DNA of 64,000 nt, from assembly GCA_018292915.2 (NCBI GenBank), contig JACVVK020000285.1, positions 95,001 through 159,000 on the forward strand, in the 5' to 3' direction. Origin of the DNA: Batillaria attramentaria (lineage: Eukaryota; Mollusca; Gastropoda; Batillariidae). Positions 56,754 to 64,000 of this stretch are shown piece after piece; the stretch's first letter is position 1, and each line of letters opens with the position of its first letter. The notes beneath the pieces are model-generated. The model saw nothing but the letters and a program-made list of their open reading frames with translations, was not told where the DNA came from and made no database searches. The position numbers and the translations under genes are program-made.

Positions 56754-56978
56754 TAGTCTTTGTTGCTTGCGCGGTGCTAATCCTTAAATGCTCGGGTCGT
56801 GAGTTTGATCCCGGCTGGGTCCATATATTTGTGCCTATGTGGTGGAAAAGGACGTTAAACCCCCAAACACCCACCCACCCCATATATTTGTGCTGGCTTT
56901 TTCATCGCCCCGTCTTTGATATCACCCCATGTGGTGGAAAAGGACGTTATACCCCCAAACACCCACCCACCCACCCGC
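56747..56978 (+). mobile_element. Chimera of family B tail and two family A SINE pieces
   Basis: A family B segment (tagtctttgttgcttgcgcg) runs directly into the family A head region (atgctcgggtcgtgagtttg). A shortened family A copy and then a second 3' part follow. Template switching or nested insertion are the likely causes. Confidence 0.75.
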
Positions 56979-57318
56979 TAGCCAAGCAGTTCTGAATGTT
57001 CTCGATGTCGTGGTGTTTTCCGATGTGCCCCCTTCGGAACTGGCAGACCCAGACAAGGTCCTTTGGCCCTTTTCAAGGCGTGGCAAGGCATTTTCGAAGT
57101 GGCGTTAAACACACAGACCGAAACTGCGAAAGCACATCAAACCGAAACCATAACTCCAGTCCGGTTTTTGCCTTTCTACAAAATATAATCTGGTTTGAAT
57201 ATGCATCGAAACAAGCTCCCTACATAGTTGCTAACACTGCAACAAGAAGCACATCTTGCTAACATTTTTGTAAACTGCCATACGAGACCATATACAGGGC
57301 CTAAGATTCTAAACTTAC

Positions 57319-58390
57319 TGTAGGTTGACTGTTTGTCACTGGACGAACACGTAGTTCATAGTTTTTGGTCTTGTTGTAGCAAACTGCATACCGAAGGTCA
57401 CCTTCCTCGGTGCTTGCTTGCAGCTTTGTTCCATTTTCATTGTAGTGCATGGCAGCCAGCTTATGCCTGTTGAAAGACATAACAAAACAACAAATGTATT
57501 TTGCAGATCAATGACTATACTGCTATCGCATCAGGAAGGGAATCCTGCCCTATCTGAGACAAAGCAACCAACAAGGAAGAATTATTTTTAAAAGAATTGT
57601 CTGCAACAAATCTTGTACAGTACTGGACCCAATCACTGTGCCTCGAAAGTTAAAAACTGGCACACTGTATCTAATTTCTTCCATGCAAACGAGCGCAATT
57701 CTGGTGACTGTAAAACCTTTTCCCATAACCTTGTTCGCATCCCAAGCCAGCTGAAGTGGGTGTGCTTTGGCGCGAACTGCAGTAGCAGGCTGTGGAATGC
57801 CTCCAAATTGGAGGTCTAGTCACCAGACGACAGCTGTGCCACATCCTTCAGAAGGCGAGGCTCCGTAACCAGTTTCTCGAGTGAGGTGAATGCCTTTGTG
57901 TCTGCAAAAGAAAGAAAAATAATCCATAATTAATAAGCTGTTTTATATTTCATAAGCAAATCCTTTTGTACACAGTGTAAGGCTAAGCATGAGGAATATT
58001 CCAACATGGATTGGTAGAGTGAGAGCTGCCCTTCAAGACCATCGTGCTGGTGGACTTTTGCCTGAATGATGTTATTGACTGGCAGATGACCACTGACAAA
58101 GGTGGTTATTTCAGGATAAAATGTTTGTTTCTGGTGAAAAGTAGTAAGACACTCACTAGGATCCAGCCATACCCTCGCATCAGTTTTCAGGTCCTCATGC
58201 AGGCATTCTGGGAACTCCAGACTTGGCAGATCCTGGTGAACGTCCTGGATATGGTAGAGTATGGATGTCCACTTTGCTTTCTTCATCTCGCCTTCCTCAC
58301 TGGATGATGACACAGCTGACCAGTCGAGGTGGTTCCTGATGGCCTTTTTCCAGAGACCGTCTTCACATCCTTTCATGGCACTCAGTCTGT
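57319..58390 (-). pseudogene. 'TDRH' family gene, three exons with one nonsense codon
   Basis: Exon 58390-58157 (KGCEDGLWKKAIRNHLDWSA, KWTSILYHIQDVHQD, VWLDP), exon 57901-57730 (FTSLEKLVTEPRLLKDVAQL, then TSNLEAFHSLLLQFAPKH) and exon 57466-57319 (HKLAAMHYNENGTKLQ, VCYNKTKNYELRVRP) join in phases 1 and 2 with GT/AG borders. The order of blocks matches a large uncharacterised family common in cnidarian, mollusc and fish genomes and thought to be transposon-derived; I know no name for it. A TAG within the second exon (about 57820) replaces what is usually Gln, so this copy is probably dead. The 5' acceptor near 58390 is approximate. Confidence 0.65.
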
Positions 58391-58678
58391 CCAGTTTTTT
58401 TTTGTGGGAATCAGAAGAAAGGGGGCCCAGATAGGACCGTTTTGGAAGGTTTGATTTTTGTTTTTGTTCTTTTCTCTTCTTTTTTCCTTTTTTGTTCCTT
58501 CCATCATCATCTTCCCTTTGTTTTAATCTTTATTTTTTTTTTTTTAATTTCTACTTTTTTTTTAAAAACAAATATTGCCAGCAAATTTTCAAGTTAATAC
58601 AGCTTTTATATAGAACGTACACAGTAACACCAACTTTACAAGCAAGCCAATTTGCGTGTGCAATTGCGGCGTACGTAC

Positions 58679-58738
<60 letters not shown>

Positions 58739-59321
58739 GTGTCTACCGGGATATGATCAAGACATAATGTATAGAGATGTATATGTACACAGTCTGTCCA
58801 GTTTCTACCAAACAGCTGAAAATGCAGAAAAATATTCTAGTGGTGCTTGTCACAATGCCCCCCCCCCCCCCCCCCCCCCCCCCCACACACACACCCCTCT
58901 TCAAAAAGTACGTCTGCCACAGGCAAACCAATCCTTGAATATGTTCCAACTGGCTGCACATCACCAGCTTTCACTGGCTGCTACAGGAAAGTAACATCTA
59001 ATCAAGAACAACACTATGATTGTTTTCCTAAAGATTATGGTAATGAGTAGAGGCTAACTGCAGGATGCAAGGATTGCAAACTTTCTCTGAAACACACGCG
59101 CACACACACCCTGAATATCACTCTCCAAGCACAATATCAGAGTGAAGATCACTGCAGATGCTCACAGGAACAGAATGTGTAGCATAAATGATAACACCAC
59201 ACAGTAAGCATGTCTATACAGCCACGATCCAATCTGCAGAAAAAGCAAGTACGTACACTTTACATCAAGGTGGTTCTCGCGAAGATATTTTGTGATTTGA
59301 GGATGCCTGTCGGTGACAGTG

Positions 59322-59354
59322 TTGCTTGCGCGGCGTAAAGCCCTAAATAACTGA
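59322..59354 (+). mobile_element. Family B retroposon, 33-bp micro-insertion
   Basis: Only ttgcttgcgcggcgtaaagc plus ccctaaataactga is present, between identical 15-bp copies of ctgtcggtgacagtg. Removing the insert and one copy restores the TDRH reading frame. Confidence 0.88.
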
Positions 59355-59514
59355 CTGTCGGTGACAGTGGTCTGCACCCTGAGGTCCTTGTCTTCAAGAA
59401 CAGCCATGGTGCTGAGAAATTGGCTGGCAGTTAGCCGATATCGCCCGACACTCTTCCACAGTGGTGTTTTGTGCTGCAATTTGGTGTTTTCTTCAATCTC
59501 CTCACAGACAGCCT

Positions 59515-59780
59515 GACAGCATCTTCAGCTTCTTGAAAGAGTCCAACCTCTTTTATAAAATAGTCTTTCTTTATAACACAGTCTGTGATATTGTTTATAG
59601 TCCTAAAGAATTCAATCTTGTACGGAATCTCATTTAAGCTTCACATATTTTTAATATATATTTACACCATGTTTTATCGCGTACCTTTTATTTTTTAATG
59701 ACCTGGCAGAGAAAGACTTAGCTTAGCCGCGAAATAGTCTTTGTTGCTTGCGCGGTGTAAAGCCCTAAATAACTCACTCA
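59515..59780 (+). mobile_element. Family B retroposon, about 265-bp copy
   Basis: Starts gacagcatcttcagcttctt, like the copy at 51164, with the same middle and tail. Flanks ctcacagacagcct and ctcctcagacagcct form an imperfect duplication. Confidence 0.8.
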
Positions 59781-59977
59781 CTCCTCAGACAGCCTTATCA
59801 AACTGCATTGCCATCCACACATATCTTGCTGGCCTTTTGGAAGTGCAGTGGACAGGTATGTGGTTTGCTGGCCTGTTACTAACAATAGCTGACACATTGT
59901 AGATCTCACTGTGGACTTGTGTCCAACAGAACCACCATCAACTTCATAGGATACTTGTCTAAAATACCTTCTGTTTC

Positions 59978-60064
59978 TGTCTTTTATTTTTAATGACCTG
60001 GCAGAGAAAGACTTGACTTAGCCGCGAAATAGTCTCTGTTGCTAGCGCGGCATAAATAACTACC
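59978..60064 (+). mobile_element. Family B retroposon, 87-bp copy
   Basis: Flanked by taccttctgtttc (13 bp) on both sides; contains ttaatgacctggcagagaaa and the core with shortened tail. Confidence 0.85.
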
Positions 60065-60068
60065 TACC

Positions 60069-60760
60069 TTCTGTTTCCATCACCAGATGGGAAACCGGCA
60101 AGAGTTTGCACTTCAGGTTCAGTAACACCTGGACATACATGCTTCTTAAACAGAGATTTAAGCAAACTGTTCAGTCCAGTTGTTTCTGTGTCAGAAGTAT
60201 AACCTCTGGCTGGCAGTCCAATGGCTTGTACCCGTGCGACAAAATCACGCTCTACAGTAACCTTCAGTTTCATGGAATTGAAATCTTCTGTTACTATTCC
60301 ACGCACCACCTGCTCCTCTGTACTTGCAACGAGAATCCATGGTGCAGGAAGATTGTCAGTCGCAGCCTTGCGAACCTCAGCAAAACTGTAATAGTGAACT
60401 CGCTGTGGTCAGTGGTGGTTCTGCAGCTGCCCTCGGAGCCTGTAAAACGGATTCAAGCAGCACTGTCAAAACTGTGATTGGGACTGCAGTGGGACCCGCT
60501 TAACCCGCTCTTTTCTCACAGAAGAAACTGTGATCAATACTGAGAGTACCTTCTCGTTGTTCGCACTTGTGGCCTCATCAAGGTTGAGGCTGAAGAAACT
60601 GTTGCCGATGTCATCCCTCATTTCCTCCTTGAGAGACCTAGCCAGGCCGTATGTCATTGTATAAGACGCAGAAGCTCTGCCCATGGACAGCTTGCTCAGA
60701 GAAGCAGGGTCTCGTGCCAACATTTTGGCTACATCTATGATGCGAGGGCACATTGACAGT
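60069..60760 (-). pseudogene. hAT-like transposase fragment
   Basis: The first frame carries IIDVAKMLARDPASLSKLS, EEMRDDIGNSFFSLNLDEAT and NEKVLSVLITVSS. 'F-S-L-x-L-D-E-A-T-S ... L-x-V-L-I' is the first catalytic Asp region of hAT-like transposases. A second frame (FAEVRKAATDNLPAPWILVA, VTVERDFVARVQAIGLPARG) follows, possibly a separate gene. Confidence 0.5.
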
Positions 60761-60799
60761 GACAGAGTTCTCGGCTACAAATCCCTACAAAACACTGTA

Positions 60800-61310
60800 G
60801 CCTCTTAGTGGAGAATCCTGTCGCTAAGTGGCACAAGTGGCCGAGCAGCTGGAGGTGGATGGTTCTTTGGCGCAGTTCCATCTTGAGAATCTGAGGCTGA
60901 CGCTCCGTCTTGAGATCCAGTAGGGGGCAACCTTCCTTGGTGTAAAAATTGAGTGAAGCTTCTTCCCACCAAAGACAGGACCGGCAGTCCCAAATGAAGC
61001 TGCAACATAAAAAGAAACCCTAAGATTTACTTTTTTAGTAAGAATTTCTTTTGCTGCAGAAAGATCTTTAGACTTCACATGATCAGTGAGCGCACATACT
61101 CCACCTGACCGGTAGACAATCTCAGTTCGGCTTTGCCGCTTTCCTTGAGTTTCTCAATGTGGTCTCCAAACTTTCCTTTTCCCATGTTTTGTCAAGCCAA
61201 TCCCACCTCCATTTGTTTTTCAGGCCAGAATCCCAATCTCCAGTGTAATTCCTCGGCACGACGTGACTCCGATACCTGTCGAACGTACGAAAATGGCGCC
61301 GTGATTAAGA
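60800..61310 (-). pseudogene. Degenerate zinc-finger N-terminus of a hAT-like gene
   Basis: Pieces in three frames can be ordered: NKWRWDWLDKTWEKE, GDHIEKLKESGKAEL, then VYRSGGVCALTDHVKSKD. The first Cys pair of the finger has been lost. A Ser/Pro-rich linker follows (PPAARPLVPLSD). Confidence 0.45.
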
Positions 61311-61719
61311 AGGAAGCTGCTCAATGCGCACGCGCTGAGACTTCCGCGTGGATCGGTTCCGTAGCTTTGCGGAATATTGAGAACGGCGCTCAAGCGCGTA
61401 TGACATTTTAAGCGGATTTTTTTTTTTTTTTAAACCAGAATTTTTTTTCGTGGAAAAGTAGTAAGTTTCGCGGACTTTAAAAACCGGATTTCGCAGAAAT
61501 CCGCGAAATCGCGGAAATGTAGCAGGCCTGTCCTACTCACGTCTGCACTACCAGTGGTTAGGAATAAGTGATGTTGGGCATATGCTGCGAACTGGTTTAT
61601 TGCGCCTAGGAGATGATAAGTTGCAATATTTGCTGTATATGCTCTTAGTATTTATCTTTGTTTTACCCAGTTGTAATTGTTTTCTACGCTTTTTTGTAAC
61701 CGGGAGTTCGAGAAATTAG

Positions 61720-62224
61720 TATGAAGGTGCAGCGTCTCCTGCATGTCCTAGGTTTATATTGCCCGGTAGACCAGTTTACATCTTTGTCCAACGTTACATT
61801 TTTTTTTTTATGTAGTGCAGGCACACTCAGCCGCGAATTAGTCTTTGTGGCTTGTGTGGCTTTACGACGTGAGCATCCTTTTGGTAAACCAAGTATTTGT
61901 TTCACCTGAGGTTTCAGCTTATGGTCACGAGAAAGATGAGTCGACATTTTGGAGTTTATTTTCCCACAAAACTTGCAACCTTATTATTGTGCAAGTTGTG
62001 CAGAACATTTTGCTTGCTTCTTTGTCAAAAGAAAGCCTATCGAACTGGTCAAGCCACTCCGCGTTGAAAACACGTACTTTCGGTTTTGATCGGCTCGTGA
62101 TCGGCTCTTCAGGAGGGGAATTTGCGCCCTCCTCATCACTGTCGGCAGCCGATGGACTTTTGGACTTCGGCGAGTCAGTATTCGTGTCTTGAAAATACGT
62201 GTGGTCGTCCCAGTGGTCGGCCAT
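61720..62224 (-). CDS. Zinc-finger gene start, transposase-like
   Basis: ATG at 62224 opens MADHWDDHTYFQDTNTDSP, an acidic Ser/Pro-rich region, then VFNAEWLDQFDRLSFDKEAS and MFCTTC, the usual beginning of a BED/ZMYM-type finger in transposase-like proteins. The expected rest is not in frame. A different finger (CKFCGKINSKMSTHLSRDHK) appears 10 codons later in another frame, so an intron, a deletion or a frameshift intervenes. Likely a broken transposon gene. Confidence 0.5.
61833..61872 (+). mobile_element. Diverged family B core
   Basis: cagccgcgaattagtctttg followed by tggcttgtgtggc; a weak match to the core, tail lost. Confidence 0.5.
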
Positions 62225-62405
62225 AGCGCTAAGCACCAAACTGACGTCACATCCGAGTTCATGACCCAGCCCCGGTTTCAACAGGTGAACGAACAAGGGT
62301 TTTGCTAATATTACGGTCGTATAAACGTTTTTTTTTTTTTTTTTAAATCAGTTGGGGGTTAAGTTTAGCATACAAATTAGTATTTCTCCTCAGAAAATAA
62401 CGCAC

Positions 62406-62618
62406 CTCTCGGCCATTCTCTGGAGTGAGTTCGTCACGCTGGCCATGGACAACCTTGATGGTGGCCCGGACGGAGTCTTTGTGTTTGGTTATTTTTGCCC
62501 CGTCACAGGCAAGGCGTAGCAACACCTCTCCTCTTTCTAGCACACCTGCATATTTGTCTCGCTGGAGCACCAGTTGGAGCAGGCCCTGGAGGCTCCGATA
62601 ACATCCATCAAGTTGGGG
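62406..62618 (-). CDS. Exon 2 of coiled-coil transposon-type gene
   Basis: Seventy-one codons, phase 0-0. Acceptor tcttttcag, donor gtgcgt. Contains PQLDGCYRSLQGLLQLVLQ, LLRLACDGAKITKHKDSV and TIKVVHGQRDELTPENG. The 'CDGAKITKH' block recalls a catalytic Asp region in uncharacterised invertebrate transposon-type proteins. Confidence 0.65.
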
Positions 62619-62861
62619 CTGAAAAGATGAAATCAGGTCAAATATAAAAATTTCACTGCAAGTGCAACAATATCATCAAAACGATTCATCAAGGAAGAAC
62701 AGTGATGGTAAAGAGCATGTTTCAAAGTTCAGTAAAACTTCTTCCATTTGTTAAAAATAAAAAATAAAAAAAAGACATGCTACATGCTGGCAAAACCTGT
62801 AAAAGTCTGGAATTCAGCTGTTTTACATTAATTAGTCTGAATACATAAATGGTATACTTAC

Positions 62862-63465
62862 ACGTGTCACGGGTGGGCCATAGACGTCAAGACACGTGGC
62901 CAAGCGCTTGAACTCCTCACTCAAGTTCATCTGTGGTGGAATGGCGGCCACCCCCACCATGCGCAGCTCATGGAGAGCAGTGTAACTGATCCTATGTCTG
63001 ATTTTAACTTCTAAGATTTTTTGCAATGCACTTCGTGACACATCCTCAACGTTTCCCTCCTCTAGTCTTTCCTCATCCCTTCCCTTCGCCAAAAATGAAT
63101 ATTCTGTCCCATCCTCATACTCAATTGTTACCCTAACCCTCTTCACATCATTCCTCTGATCCCCCCCCTTCTAAAATGCTAGCCAACTGTGTGAATGCTG
63201 CCTTGTTATCTACATTTCTATTACTTCTCTGATTTTTGTTGAGCTCAGTTCGGTCTTTTCTAGGTATTTTGGTGGTGATGATTGTGCTATTGAGGATGTT
63301 TGCGTTTGTCTGTGATGATCTGCTTGACGTGGGTGGTCTTCTTAACGCGTGTAGTTGTTGTTGTAGTGTATGAATGGTTGCATCTTTCTGAGCTAGTGCT
63401 TGCTCTAGTTGTTGAATTCTACCTGACAGATTGGCGATGTGGTTAGTGATCGGGTTGTAAAACAT
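62862..63465 (-). CDS. Exon 1 of coiled-coil transposon-type gene (one homopolymer frameshift)
   Basis: ATG at 63465 (MFYNPITNHIANLSGRIQQL) begins a coiled coil with Leu/Gln heptads (QKDATIHTLQQQLHALRR). The frame stops just after a run of eight G (- strand, about 63165-63172). With seven G it would continue as KRVRVTIEYEDGTEYSFL and ISYTALHELRMVGVAAIP to a gtaagt donor at 62861. Downstream codons and splicing agree with that continuation, so a homopolymer sequencing error or a recent mutation is likely. Exon 2 follows in phase 0. Confidence 0.65.
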
Positions 63466-64000
63466 TGTGTTGGTGAGTCAAAACGTAACTGAAACAGAGC
63501 GTTCTTAACAACTCTATCATTAAAAAAATACACCCCAAATTTTGTACAGTACCTGCTCTCCAGATCCTCCGCGCCGTGTGGTGGGTCACGAGACACGTGC
63601 GTGCTGGGCATGTGTAAACACAACGGAAACAACACACCGAAATGTACGCAAAAGTACAGCGCCGAACCAAATATCGCCTTTTTCGGCTAGTCATTGTTTA
63701 CAGCCGCATAGTCTTCGTTGTGGGGCGACCCTTTATCTACAGGCTTTCTTGCGTGTAATGGTTCAAACGTTTCATTTTTTATTTATATTTCTATGAAAAG
63801 ACGAAAATCAGCATAGTCTCCATACCCAAAATATCAGGGAAAATAACGTATCTGAAATGTTATTGTCGTGAAAAATTCGAATGTTTTACTCATTTCCATG
63901 GCTAAAAAGTCACTCATATAAAAAAAATATTATAACTTTTCTTGAAAACATTGCTTGAAGGCTAGTCAGTCGTTAAGGTAAATCAACATGTGCAAAATCT

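Larger units (their letters stand above)
59264..60068 (-). pseudogene. Upstream parts of the 'TDRH' gene, split by retroposons
   Basis: With three family B inserts removed, a - strand frame reads RRYFRQVSYEVDGGSVGHKS, PARYVWMAMQFDKAVCEEIE, then TPLWKSVGRYRLTASQFLS and VTDRHPQITKYLRENHLD to a GT at 59263. The last block is the diagnostic TDRH-Q/I motif of this family. Inserts lie at about 59978-60064, 59515-59780 and 59322-59354. The joint with the hAT-like reading upstream is uncertain. Confidence 0.55.

Overview
The window looks like nuclear DNA of an invertebrate animal, most likely a mollusc and perhaps a gastropod. Short exons with GT/AG borders sit in large introns. AC/GT microsatellites are very dense, tRNA-derived SINEs are abundant, and the protein families fit marine invertebrates. 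Taxon is inferred; no marker gene is present. Nothing bacterial (operons, Shine-Dalgarno sites, CRISPR) is seen.

Region 1 (about 0.5-19.3 kb, + strand) is the 3' part of one large gene. Eighteen exons can be placed by reading frame and splice phase. They encode three EGF repeats, a pentraxin/LamG-type domain, a HYR domain, a CCP-like cysteine block, an unrecognised block, two ephrin-receptor-like (GCC2/GCC3) modules, a Ser/Thr/Pro stalk, one transmembrane helix and a basic cytoplasmic tail. The extracellular part resembles SVEP1, but the protein is membrane anchored. Its introns hold SINEs, a 68-bp minisatellite, a 36-bp minisatellite with dimeric higher-order structure and a small pogo/mariner-like element.

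Region 2 (about 22.2-29.3 kb, - strand) is a second multi-exon gene converging on the first. Eight exons are placed, all of phase 1-1, each carrying a small cysteine-rich VWC-like module. The last one ends in a Thr-rich linker. It is probably a modular secreted protein.

Region 3 (about 29.4-41 kb) has no gene I can support. It is a layered deposit of transposons: a Harbinger-like element (TTA duplication) interrupted by a foldback element with a perfect 11-bp target duplication, a 1.2-kb pogo/Tigger-like element, several SINE families and microsatellites.

Region 4 (about 41-63.5 kb, coding on the - strand) is a cluster of transposase-like and transposon-associated genes, most broken by frameshifts, stops or insertions: a zinc-finger/transposase-like pair, a PHD-like two-exon gene, an OTU-like fragment, an AT-hook gene, piggyBac-like and P-element/THAP9-like transposases, a Myb/SANT-like module, a 'TDRH' family gene, a hAT-like fragment and a coiled-coil gene. 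The same region carries about a dozen short 5'-truncated copies of one retroposon, all in the + orientation, several with clean target-site duplications; one insert is only 33 bp. This cluster is the most unusual part of the window.
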